Shown piece after piece: positions 52,005-59,600 of a DNA stretch of 64,000 bases. The stretch comes from Oscillospiraceae bacterium (lineage in GTDB: Bacteria; Bacillota; Clostridia; Oscillospirales; Oscillospiraceae). Under the pieces are notes generated by a model. It did not search any database. It was not told where the DNA came from and saw nothing but the letters and a program-made list of their open reading frames with translations. Location: the NCBI GenBank assembly GCA_015068455.1, contig SVKO01000004.1:186001-250000 (forward strand), read 5' to 3'. Positions within the stretch are counted from its first letter, which is position 1. Each line of letters starts with the position of its first letter. The translations under genes and the position numbers were made by a program.

Positions 52005-53126
52005 ATGCGGAAAAGGGGAGAGGTCCTTGCAATTCTTGCCGTGCTTTGCCTGCTGATGCTGCGCTCTGACGCTGCGCGGCAGGCGGCGGCCGGCGCCGTG
52101 CAGCAGGCTCTGGCGGTGGTGTTTCCGTCGCTGTTTCCCTTTTTTGTGCTGTCCCGGCAGCTGACAAGCCGCGGCCTTCGCCTGCCGGCGGGTGCGGACC
52201 GGCGCTGCCTGCGGCTGCTGGGCGTGCCGGCGGCGGGGGCGGAGGCGGTTGTCATGGGCCTGTGCGGCGGTTATCCCCTGGGGGTCTATGCGGCCTGCGA
52301 ACGGTACAAGGGCGGCGCGCTGTCGGAAGACCAGACCCGGCGGCTGCTCCTTTTTTGCAACAATACCGGCCCCGCCATCTTCTTCGGCATGATCGGCGCC
52401 CGCCTGTTCCCGGATACCGGCGTCTGCGCGTGGCTGTTCGGGATCCATGTTTTGAGCGCTGTTCTCACGGCGCTGGTTTTCTCTGCGCCCGATCCCTTCG
52501 GACGGGCCCTGCCCGCGCCGCCGGCGGCGGAAGCGGGCGAAGATCTGATGGAATCCGTAGGCCGGGCGGCGGCTGCCTGCGCCCGGCTGTGCGCCTGTGT
52601 GGTGTTCGTCTCGGTGCTGCTGTGTCTGGCCCTGGATCTGGCCCCGGTTCAGTGGCTGCTTGCGCGTCTGCCGGTGCCGCGGGCCGTATCCGAGGCGCTG
52701 CTGTGTATCTATGCGGACTTGCCCAGCGGCCTGCGGGCGCTGGAAGCGGTCGGTGATCCGACGATCAGGCTTGTTTTGTGCGCGGGGGCTGTGGGCTGGG
52801 GCGGCATGTGCGTGCATATGCAGGCAGCCGGCCTCTGGCGCGGCGCGGAGCTGGTGCCCCGGGGGTACCATTGCGCGAAAGCGTTTCAGGCGATATTCGC
52901 CTGCGCCCTGGCGGTCGTTCCGGCGCGGCTTTTGTTCGGCGCGGCGCTGCCTATCTGGCCTGCTCCCATGGTGATGATTATCGCAGCAGCGAAAAAAGCA
53001 TTGGATATTTTGCCGTCCATGCGCTATAATGGGGAAAAAGAGAGAAAAAGGAGGCGGCGACATGCTGTTTCGCAGAAAGATCGAGCGGGCCTGCGCCTAC
53101 TGCGCCCGGGCGGTGCGGATCGATGA
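52005..53126 (+). CDS. YlbJ-like sporulation/nucleoside-recognition (Gate-domain) membrane protein
   Basis: The protein has 373 residues with eight or nine hydrophobic helices. VFPSLFPFFVLSRQL, MGLCGGYPLGVYAACERYK and LLLFCNNTGPAIFFGMIGA are the conserved blocks of YlbJ, a sigma-E-controlled membrane protein of spore formers. GGGGAGGTGA precedes the ATG. The last 65 bp overlap the next gene in another frame, and the corresponding C-terminal tail is arginine-rich and unlike the family, so the true end may be read mainly for coupling. The divergent neighbour is yqfC, another sporulation gene. Confidence 0.85.
   Translation: MRKRGEVLAILAVLCLLMLRSDAARQAAAGAVQQALAVVFPSLFPFFVLSRQLTSRGLRLPAGADRRCLRLLGVPAAGAEAVVMGLCGGYPLGVYAACERYKGGALSEDQTRRLLLFCNNTGPAIFFGMIGARLFPDTGVCAWLFGIHVLSAVLTALVFSAPDPFGRALPAPPAAEAGEDLMESVGRAAAACARLCACVVFVSVLLCLALDLAPVQWLLARLPVPRAVSEALLCIYADLPSGLRALEAVGDPTIRLVLCAGAVGWGGMCVHMQAAGLWRGAELVPRGYHCAKAFQAIFACALAVVPARLLFGAALPIWPAPMVMIIAAAKKALDILPSMRYNGEKERKRRRRHAVSQKDRAGLRLLRPGGADR
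53001..53030 (+). promoter_or_regulatory. Possible internal promoter for the small cysteine-rich gene
   Basis: TTGGAT (53001-53006), 18 bp, TATAAT (53025-53030), inside the ylbJ-like gene and about 31 bp before the next ATG. Confidence 0.5.
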
Positions 53127-53268
53127 GGACACCGTGGCCTGCAGGCGGAAGGGTCCCGTCCCGGCGGAGGGAAGCTGCCGCCGCTTCAAATACGATCCCC
53201 TCAAGCGCATCCCCGAGCGCCCCCACGCCGGCCTGCCCGTGGACGACGAGGCGGACTACAGCCTGTAA
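53062..53268 (+). CDS. Small four-cysteine protein, probable zinc binder
   Basis: The protein has 68 residues. C11, C14, C27 and C39 (C-x2-C-x12-C-x11-C) look like a zinc site, followed by RRFKYDPLKRIPERP. Short proteins of this pattern are widespread in clostridia without known function. AAAAGGAGG lies 8 nt before the ATG. It starts inside the end of the ylbJ-like gene. Confidence 0.72.
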   Translation: MLFRRKIERACAYCARAVRIDEDTVACRRKGPVPAEGSCRRFKYDPLKRIPERPHAGLPVDDEADYSL

Positions 53269-53415
53269 CAAAGGGCGTGTTGCAAAACAAAAGCGACACG
53301 CCGAAACAGAAGGAAAGGCTGCAAAAAGAGAGCAGCAGGGGGAAGAGTGAAGGGGGGCAAGGCCCGCCCTTCGCGTTCAATCAAAAAGATTTCCGGCAAA
53401 TTGCCGGAAATCATA

Positions 53416-53458
53416 CAAGGGGCCGTTGCAAAAATGCATTTTGCAACGGCCCCCTTGT
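53416..53458. repeat. Long perfect hairpin between convergent small genes
   Basis: GGGGCCGTTGCAAAA and its complement form a stem of about 18 bp with a very short loop; no strong U-run follows on either strand. It most likely ends transcription of both units. A second inverted repeat, GATTTCCGGCAA / TTGCCGGAAATC, lies at 53388-53412. Confidence 0.65.
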
Positions 53459-53682
53459 TATCTGTGGGCTTTTTTGGAGTTCTTGACCTTCTCCAGGTCC
53501 TCGCGGCCGATCCATTCCTCGGTGAAGCCGCACGTGCAGCAGATATAGCGGTTGACCTTCACCGCGGTGAACACCGTGGCGCCGATCATGACGTTGTTGC
53601 CGCTGCCGTAGGGGCCGGTGTAGCCGTCGATCACGTAGATTTCATTGCTGCCGCACTTGGGGCAGATCCGTGTTCTGTTCAT
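53458..53682 (-). CDS. Small zinc-ribbon protein
   Basis: The protein has 74 residues. CPKCGSNEIYVIDGY and YICCTCGFTEEWI give two C-x2-C pairs separated by a hydrophobic GATVFTAVKVNR stretch, a zinc-ribbon layout. AAAGGAGG stands 4-11 nt before the ATG at 53682. It follows obgE by 10 bp and is probably the last gene of that unit. Function unknown. Confidence 0.8.
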   Translation of the reverse strand: MNRTRICPKCGSNEIYVIDGYTGPYGSGNNVMIGATVFTAVKVNRYICCTCGFTEEWIGREDLEKVKNSKKAHR

Positions 53683-53692
53683 GGCGCCTCCT

Positions 53693-54967
53693 TTACCGCT
53701 CGTAGGTGAACTCGTAGTCGTCCAGGCAGACCGTGTCGCCGTCCTGGATGCCCTGGGCCTCCAGCCGGTCGAACAGGCCGCAGCGGCGCAGCTGCCGGTC
53801 GAAGTACATCCGGGATTCATAGTCGTCGAAGTTGATATCCGCAATGAGCCGGGACAGCCAGGGGCCGGTGACCAGCCAGTAGTCGTCCTGGTGCTGGATC
53901 TTGAGCTCGTCCGGGCTGCCGGCCTCGGTCAGGGGCTTGACGTACTCCGGCTCGTAGACGATGACCGGGGGCAGGGAAGCAAGCCTGCCCGCGATCGCCC
54001 GCATGAGCTGCTTCGTACCCTGGGTGGTGGCGGCGGAGATTTCGTAGAACTCGTAGCCGCGCGCGGTCACATAGGAGCGCAGACGCTCCAGATTGTCGCT
54101 GTCCGGGGGCAGCAGGTCGCACTTGTTGGCCGCCACCAGCATGGGCCGCGCGGCCAGGTCGGGGGAGTACTGGGCCAGCTCCTCGTTGATCCGGTCGAAA
54201 TCCTCCACGGGATCCCGGCCCTCGCTGCCGGATACGTCCACGATGTGCACGATCAGGCGGCACCGGTCGATGTGGCGCAGGAAATCGTGGCCCAGGCCCG
54301 CGCCCTCCGCCGCGCCCTCGATGATGCCGGGGATGTCCGCCATGACGAAGGACACCCCGTCCTCCACATAGATGACGCCCAGGTTGGGGTAGAGGGTGGT
54401 AAAGTGGTAGTTGGCGATCTTGGGGTGGGCGTTGGACGTGACGGAGAGCAGGGTGGATTTGCCCACGTTGGGGAAGCCCACCAGGCCGACGTCCGCCAGC
54501 AGCTTGAGCTCCAGGATCACGTCGTGCTCCTCGCCGGGGGCGCCGGATTTGGCAAAGCGGGGCACCTGCCGGGTGGGGGTGGCGAAGTGCTTGTTGCCCC
54601 AGCCGCCGCGGCCGCCCTTGCAGAGCACATAGTCCTCGCTGGAGGACATGTCCCGGATCACCTCGCCGGTCTCGGCGTCGCGCACCACGGTGCCGCGGGG
54701 CACCTTGATGACGAGATCCTCGCCCCGCTTGCCGGAGCGGCGGGCGCCCTGCCCGTCCTGCCCGTTGGGGGCGGTGTATTTTCTTTTATAGCGGAAGTCC
54801 ATCAGGGTGGAGAGATTGTCATCCACCCGCAGCACGATGGAGCCGCCGTGGCCGCCGTCGCCGCCGTCCGGCCCGCCCGCGGCCACGTATTTCTCCCGGT
54901 GGAAGGCCACCGCGCCGTTGCCGCCGTTGCCGGCCTTGACGAAGATCCGTACCTTATCTACAAACAT
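53693..54967 (-). CDS. obgE: GTPase ObgE/CgtA
   Basis: The protein has 424 residues. The Gly-rich Obg fold (GGNGGNGAVAFHREKYV, PDGGDGGHGGS) is followed by the G domain: GFPNVGKSTL, DIPGIIEGAAEG and NKCD. A C-terminal OCT domain (DUF1967) is present. It takes part in 50S assembly and stress response. It is normally directly behind rpmA in Firmicutes; here an unrelated gene and a terminator lie between. Confidence 0.97.
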   Translation of the reverse strand: MFVDKVRIFVKAGNGGNGAVAFHREKYVAAGGPDGGDGGHGGSIVLRVDDNLSTLMDFRYKRKYTAPNGQDGQGARRSGKRGEDLVIKVPRGTVVRDAETGEVIRDMSSSEDYVLCKGGRGGWGNKHFATPTRQVPRFAKSGAPGEEHDVILELKLLADVGLVGFPNVGKSTLLSVTSNAHPKIANYHFTTLYPNLGVIYVEDGVSFVMADIPGIIEGAAEGAGLGHDFLRHIDRCRLIVHIVDVSGSEGRDPVEDFDRINEELAQYSPDLAARPMLVAANKCDLLPPDSDNLERLRSYVTARGYEFYEISAATTQGTKQLMRAIAGRLASLPPVIVYEPEYVKPLTEAGSPDELKIQHQDDYWLVTGPWLSRLIADINFDDYESRMYFDRQLRRCGLFDRLEAQGIQDGDTVCLDDYEFTYER

Positions 54968-55088
54968 AATTCCTCCTGACTCGGGATGACCGATTGGATC
55001 AAAGGCAATTATTTACCTGTTGTCCCGATCCCCTGTGAAACGAATATCCAATGGAACGCCGATCGTCTGCGCCTGTCCGGCGCGGCGG

Positions 55089-56030
55089 TCAATCCATTTT
55101 TGAAAAATCTGCGAAGAAGACGCCTCCGTCCCTGGTCAGAACGAGCGCTTTTGCGCCTCTGCATAGGACTGACGCCACCGGAACGGAGGTCCCGTTTTCA
55201 TCGACAAATTCCAGCGGCTGCGTATCGCGGATCTGACCTCCGCTGATTCTGCTCACATAAAAAGAATCGGAGTCGTCATACCCGCCGTCCATGATCAGAA
55301 AGCTGCCGTTTCCCACGACTGCGAATCTGCTGGCGCCTTCCACCCCCGGATCATACGCTGTTTCCGTCCTGAAATCCGTACGGATGAGTTGGAAATCCGT
55401 GTAGTAATAATACCAGAGATTTCCGTCCTCATCAATATTGATCGCATAACAGTCCGTTATGTCTCTTTCGGAACGCCAGATCGTTTTTCCGTCCGCGGTC
55501 CAGGCACACACGCCGCAGCTTCCGATCGGCGCTTCCCAGCCGTAGTTTCCCAGGACGCCTTCATCAAAATAGCTTGTGATAATGACCCCGTCGTTCCTGA
55601 CGATGCAGTCGCCGATACCGTCTCCAAAGGTGAGCGCACGCAAAACGTTCCCTTCTCTGTCAGTGAACACGGCGTTCTTCTCAGGACCGTTTTTCCTGGA
55701 ATACAGGCATCTGGATCCCAGCAGAAGGAAGGAGCCGTCGGGAACGGGAAGAATGAAATGGAAGTTCATCGAATGCTTTCCGAGATCGAACCTTTCCACC
55801 TTCTCCACAACGCCGCTCTGCCAGGAAGGTGTGACTGCCAATGCCGTGTACGCCGCGTTTGCAACGGTATTTACAAACATCCCGTCAATGCGGGCGGGAA
55901 TCCCGGAGGAGAAAAGAAAATACACCTTTCCGTCATAACCGATACTCATGTCGACAAAATCAAGCCCCGCCGTTCCGTGTTCCTCGAACAGCTTTTTCAG
56001 GTTTTGGAGGTTCTTCAGTGCTTTTTTCAT
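55089..56030 (-). CDS. Unrecognised protein, possibly a beta-propeller
   Basis: The protein has 313 residues, soluble, no signal peptide. I recognise no family. Several spaced Gly/Asp turns (GYDGKVYFLF, VPDGSFLLLG, NEDGNLWYYYY-like IDEDGNLWYY, GNGSFLIMDGG, TRDGGVFFADF) suggest repeated four-stranded blades as in beta-propellers. Codon choice is more mixed and less GC-rich than in the ribosomal genes on both sides, so it may be a later arrival. It lies behind the rpmA terminator and ahead of obgE. GAGGGG stands before the ATG. Confidence 0.6.
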   Translation of the reverse strand: MKKALKNLQNLKKLFEEHGTAGLDFVDMSIGYDGKVYFLFSSGIPARIDGMFVNTVANAAYTALAVTPSWQSGVVEKVERFDLGKHSMNFHFILPVPDGSFLLLGSRCLYSRKNGPEKNAVFTDREGNVLRALTFGDGIGDCIVRNDGVIITSYFDEGVLGNYGWEAPIGSCGVCAWTADGKTIWRSERDITDCYAINIDEDGNLWYYYYTDFQLIRTDFRTETAYDPGVEGASRFAVVGNGSFLIMDGGYDDSDSFYVSRISGGQIRDTQPLEFVDENGTSVPVASVLCRGAKALVLTRDGGVFFADFSKMD

Positions 56031-56122
56031 GCGGACCCCTCTTTTCCAGGCAGATTCATTGCTGCTTTATTCATTCGGTTCCCGGTTCATAAGGTACTGA
56101 GATGAGCTTCTTTCGGCGTTCT

Positions 56123-56141
56123 CGGAGGCATACTGCCTCCG
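56123..56141. repeat. Short palindrome upstream of the unrecognised gene
   Basis: CGGAGGCA-TAC-TGCCTCCG, a perfect 8-bp inverted repeat with a 3-bp centre, about 95 bp upstream of the start; possible regulator site. Confidence 0.4.
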
Positions 56142-56158
56142 CGTGCGTCCGGAATATG

Positions 56159-56192
56159 AAAAACGACCGGAACATGGCGATGTTCCGGTCGT
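56159..56192 (-). terminator. Terminator of the rplU-prp-rpmA operon
   Basis: A perfect 13-bp stem (ACGACCGGAACAT / ATGTTCCGGTCGT) with a 4-nt loop; on the minus strand T residues follow. Confidence 0.88.
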
Positions 56193-56201
56193 TCGGTTGC
56201 G

Positions 56202-56483
56202 TTACTGCTCAGCGTAGACGGAGCACTGCTTGCGATCCTTGCCCAGACGCTCGAACTTGACCTTGCCGTCGATCAGAGCGAAGAGGGTGTTGTCGCTGCC
56301 CATGCCGACGTTGGTGCCGGGATGGATATGAGTGCCTCTCTGGCGAACCAGAATGTTGCCGGCCAGAACGAACTGACCGTCGGCCCGCTTCACGCCCAGA
56401 CGCTTGGACTCGGAATCACGGCCGTTCTTGGTGGAGCCGCCGCCCTTTTTATGCGCGAAGAACTGCAGACTGATATTCAGCAT
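56202..56483 (-). CDS. rpmA: 50S ribosomal protein L27 (with cleavable N-terminus)
   Basis: The protein has 93 residues. The mature start [15 protein letters not shown] is preceded by MLNISLQFF, the Firmicutes extension removed by Prp after the FF pair. The N-terminus of L27 reaches the peptidyl-transferase centre, so cleavage is needed for activity. It lies 3 bp behind the prp gene. Confidence 0.98.
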   Translation of the reverse strand: MLNISLQFFAHKKGGGSTKNGRDSESKRLGVKRADGQFVLAGNILVRQRGTHIHPGTNVGMGSDNTLFALIDGKVKFERLGKDRKQCSVYAEQ

Positions 56484-56486
56484 GTG

Positions 56487-56810
56487 TTACACCTCCATAA
56501 CTTCGATATAATCAGGATAATCGTCCCGCCAACGGCTCAGGGTGAGCATCATGCCCGCGAGGACGGCCTGGACGGCCTCTTCCTGCTCGCATGCGGCGGG
56601 GAGCTTCAGGGTGATCTCGGCGTTTGCCTCGTTCACCTTGACCTTGGCACGTTCGCCCAGCACATCGGTGATGGTGTCGGAGGCGAACGTCACGGCAGTG
56701 GAGACAGCGGCGCAGATGATGTCGGCGCCGGCGTCGGCATAGCCGCTGTGGCCGGAACAGCGGAATCCGGTGATTCTGCCGTCCTCATTGAAAAACTCAA
56801 CGCTGGTCAT
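56487..56810 (-). CDS. prp: Ribosomal-processing cysteine protease Prp
   Basis: The protein has 107 residues. The catalytic His lies in GHSGYADAGADIICAAVST (H20) and the Cys 12 residues later in the same block. It cuts the L27 extension. Its place between rplU and rpmA is conserved in Firmicutes. Confidence 0.95.
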   Translation of the reverse strand: MTSVEFFNEDGRITGFRCSGHSGYADAGADIICAAVSTAVTFASDTITDVLGERAKVKVNEANAEITLKLPAACEQEEAVQAVLAGMMLTLSRWRDDYPDYIEVMEV

Positions 56811-56813
56811 AAC

Positions 56814-57125
56814 TTACAGAGCGATTTTTTCAATCTTGACCTTGGTATAGGGCTGTCTGTGGCCGCGGATGGACTTGGAGTCCTTCTTGGGGCGATACTT
56901 GAAAACGACGATCTTCTTGGCCTTGCCGTTCTTCACGACCGTCGCTTCGACCTTGGCGCCATCGACAACGGGCTTGCCAAACGTGGAGTTTTCACCGTCC
57001 ACAACTGCCAGAACCTGATCGAAGATCACGGTGTCGTCAGCCTCGGCGTTCAGCTTTTCGACGAAAATCTCGTCGCCTTCGCTGACGGAGTACTGCTTGC
57101 CGCCGGTAACGAAAATAGCCTTCAT
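56814..57125 (-). CDS. rplU: 50S ribosomal protein L21
   Basis: The protein has 103 residues. [17 protein letters not shown] and [19 protein letters not shown] are the L21 signature segments. The ATG at 57125 is used; three codons upstream are open but without a site. It is first in the operon and preceded by an L21 leader. Confidence 0.97.
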   Translation of the reverse strand: MKAIFVTGGKQYSVSEGDEIFVEKLNAEADDTVIFDQVLAVVDGENSTFGKPVVDGAKVEATVVKNGKAKKIVVFKYRPKKDSKSIRGHRQPYTKVKIEKIAL

Positions 57126-57202
57126 GGGTTGCACCTACCTTTTTTGTAGTCTCGCTCTGGGGGCGTGAGGGCATACCTCAGCTTCAGCCCCTTCGACGCG
57201 GC
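57126..57202 (-). ncRNA. Ribosomal protein L21 leader
   Basis: Between the promoter and rplU the RNA reads GGGGC...GCCCC (outer stem) around TGAGG/CCTCA (inner stem), followed by AGAGCGAGACTACAAAA, which fits the Firmicutes L21 leader. It probably lets L21 repress its own operon. Confidence 0.75.
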
Positions 57203-57208
57203 CTGTAT

Positions 57209-57237
57209 ACTATACCATCCCGACTGTCAAATGTCAA
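57209..57237 (-). promoter_or_regulatory. Promoter of the rplU operon
   Basis: Minus strand TTGACA (57232-57237), 17 bp, TATAGT (57209-57214). Confidence 0.88.
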
Positions 57238-57363
57238 AGGTTTTTTTGCCTTTTTTATAGAAAATTCCCCCGATTTTCCAAAAAACCGAAATTGATCGGC
57301 AGGCATACCGCCGATGTAACAAATAATTTACAAAAAATCCGCCGCCAGAGCGAAGGCGGCACT

Positions 57364-57391
57364 TTGAAAATGCAGCTGCATGTGCTATAAT
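57364..57391 (+). promoter_or_regulatory. Promoter of the two-adaptor ABC operon
   Basis: TTGAAA (57364-57369), 16 bp, TATAAT (57386-57391). The leader to the first ATG is about 140 nt and contains no clear riboswitch. Confidence 0.75.
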
Positions 57392-57533
57392 ATCTAAGTT
57401 AGTGATGCTGAAGCTGCCCGGGGCAGCGTAAATGCCTTTTCGCGGTGCGTATCTGCGCACAGTGCGAGACCTGACGATCAGACGATTCAATGATTCACGC
57501 GCTTGCTGTGCGCGTATAAGGAGGAGCAACCCA

Positions 57534-58922
57534 ATGAGGAACAGAGCGACCAAAGTGCTTCTGGCCGTCGTTTGCCTGGCGATCTGCCTGTCCGGCTGCG
57601 CGAAATCGGGGCCAAAGGTCCCGGTGGTTTCGGTGTCGGATATCCTCGGCATCGGCTCTGTCGGCATGATCAACCGGTACGCCGGAATCGTGGAGGCGGG
57701 GGAGACCGTCAAAGTGAATAAGGACGCCAACCTGCAGATCGCGGAGATCGCCGTAGAGGCGGGCGACGCGGTGTCGAAGGGACAGGTGCTTTTCTCCTAT
57801 GAGACGGAATCGCTTTCCATTGAGGTTGAGCGGATGCAGCTCGAAATCGAGCAGATGAACAACACCATCACCACCCAGAAGTCGCAGATCACAACGCTGG
57901 AGAAGGATCAAAAGGCCGCCGACGACGCCAACAAGCTCCAGTATACCCTGCAGATCCAGCAGATCCAGCTCGACATCAAGGAGACGGAGTATAAGATCGC
58001 CTCCAAGCAGAAGGAGATCGATCAGGCCAAGGCCAAGCTGGCCGACGCCAATGTGCTCAGCCCTGTGACCGGTCATATCAAAGAGGTCAACGCCAACGGC
58101 GAGACCAATCCGCAGACCGGCGAACCCCTGCCCTTCATCTCCATCACCCAGGAGGGCGATTTCCGCGTGCGCGGCACGGTCAACGAGATGAACGCCTCGA
58201 ACTTTGCCACGGACATGCCCGTCATTATCCGTTCGCGCACCGACGACAGCCTCATGTGGACCGGCACCGTCGCTTCCGTGGACTGGGAAAACCCCGTACA
58301 GAGCAATAATATGATGATGTACGGCGGCCCGCAGGATGAGATGACCACCTCCAGCAAGTATCCGTTCTATGTGCGGCTCAATTCTGACGACGGTCTCATG
58401 CTGGGCCAGCACGTCTTTATTGAGCCGGAGCAGGGCCAGATGGCAGGGCAGGAGGAAGGCGACGGTTTCTATCTGCCTTCGTATTACATCAATGATCTCG
58501 ATTCCGACCCCTGGGTCTGGGCGGTAAACGGCAAGGACAAGCTGGAAAAGCGCCCGCTGGTCCTGGGCAACTATAATATGGATTCCGACAGCTACGAGAT
58601 CATGGAGGGACTGTCCCTCGAGGATTTCATCGCTTATCCCGACGAAAACTGCCGCGAGGGCGCCCCGGTCCGCTATCCCGGCGAGCCGGACGATTCCGAG
58701 CAGACCGAGCCGGAGAACCCCGAAGAAGGCTTTGATGAGGGCTTCTCGGAAGAAGGCGTCGGGGAGACGCAGGATTTCGGCGAGGGCGAAGGTTTTGAAA
58801 TGCCCGTCGACGACGTCCCCGGCAGCGTGATTGCCGAAGGTCCCGACGGCACGATCGACAGCGGCACGTCCGAGACCGATCCCGGCGTTGCCGCCGTGCA
58901 GGGAACGGAGGCAGTGGGATGA
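57534..58922 (+). CDS. HlyD/MacA-type adaptor lipoprotein of an ABC system
   Basis: The protein has 462 residues. A signal peptide ends in the lipobox LSGC. The biotinyl-lipoyl-like half (VEAGDAVSKGQVLFSYETE) is followed by a coiled-coil hairpin with Gln/Lys/Glu heptads (about 95-170), then the returning lipoyl half (VLSPVTGHIKEVNANGE) and a beta-barrel domain. The last 65 residues are an acidic Glu/Asp/Gly/Pro-rich tail. Adaptors of this type link a MacB-like permease to its exported substrate. AAGGAGGAG precedes the ATG. It overlaps the ATPase gene by 4 bp. Confidence 0.88.
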   Translation: MRNRATKVLLAVVCLAICLSGCAKSGPKVPVVSVSDILGIGSVGMINRYAGIVEAGETVKVNKDANLQIAEIAVEAGDAVSKGQVLFSYETESLSIEVERMQLEIEQMNNTITTQKSQITTLEKDQKAADDANKLQYTLQIQQIQLDIKETEYKIASKQKEIDQAKAKLADANVLSPVTGHIKEVNANGETNPQTGEPLPFISITQEGDFRVRGTVNEMNASNFATDMPVIIRSRTDDSLMWTGTVASVDWENPVQSNNMMMYGGPQDEMTTSSKYPFYVRLNSDDGLMLGQHVFIEPEQGQMAGQEEGDGFYLPSYYINDLDSDPWVWAVNGKDKLEKRPLVLGNYNMDSDSYEIMEGLSLEDFIAYPDENCREGAPVRYPGEPDDSEQTEPENPEEGFDEGFSEEGVGETQDFGEGEGFEMPVDDVPGSVIAEGPDGTIDSGTSETDPGVAAVQGTEAVG

Positions 58923-59584
58923 TCCTTTCGATGCAGAACATCTGCAAGGACTATATGCGCGGCAGGACTTCTGTGCCGGTGCTGCGCGATATCTGCCTTG
59001 AGATGGAGGCGGGGGACTATGTCGCGATCATGGGCCCCTCCGGCTCGGGCAAGACGACGCTGATGAATCTGATCGGCTGTCTGGACAAGCCCACCTCCGG
59101 CACCTATATTTTCAACAACCGTGACATTATGACAAGAACCGATGACCAGCTTGCGACGATCCGCAATAAGCACATCGGCTTCGTGTTTCAGAATTTTTAT
59201 TTACTGCCGAACCTCAGTGCTCAGGACAATGTGGCCCTGCCGCTGACATACGGCGACGTACCCAAGAAGCGCCGCATGGAGCTGGCGGAGGAGGCGCTGT
59301 GTCGGGTCGGGTTGGAGGACCGGATGAATTTCCGGCCGAATCAGCTCTCCGGCGGACAGTGCCAGCGTGTGGCCATTGCCCGCGCCATCGTCGGCAATCC
59401 CCGGCTGCTTCTGGCTGACGAGCCCACCGGCGCGCTGGATACGGCCTCCGGCGATCAGGTCATGGAGATCTTTGAGCAGCTCAATGCCGACGGCGCAACG
59501 ATCCTGATGATCACCCATGAGCAGGCCGTGGCGGACCGTGCCCACAGGGTATATCATCTGCTCGACGGACGGCTCGGCGTATGA
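58919..59584 (+). CDS. MacB/LolD-type ABC transporter ATPase
   Basis: The protein has 221 residues. Walker A is GPSGSGKTT, the signature LSGGQCQRVAIARA (Cys in place of the usual Gln/Arg) and Walker B LLLADEPTGALD. It would power the permease at the end of the operon. GTG/ATG overlap with the adaptor gene gives coupling. Confidence 0.95.
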   Translation: MILSMQNICKDYMRGRTSVPVLRDICLEMEAGDYVAIMGPSGSGKTTLMNLIGCLDKPTSGTYIFNNRDIMTRTDDQLATIRNKHIGFVFQNFYLLPNLSAQDNVALPLTYGDVPKKRRMELAEEALCRVGLEDRMNFRPNQLSGGQCQRVAIARAIVGNPRLLLADEPTGALDTASGDQVMEIFEQLNADGATILMITHEQAVADRAHRVYHLLDGRLGV

Positions 59585-59600
59585 GAAAGGACGGTTCCTT

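Noticed and set aside
54986..55246. Plus-strand frame in the gap between obgE and the unrecognised gene
   Set aside because: No ribosome binding site, and most of it is antisense to the unrecognised gene.
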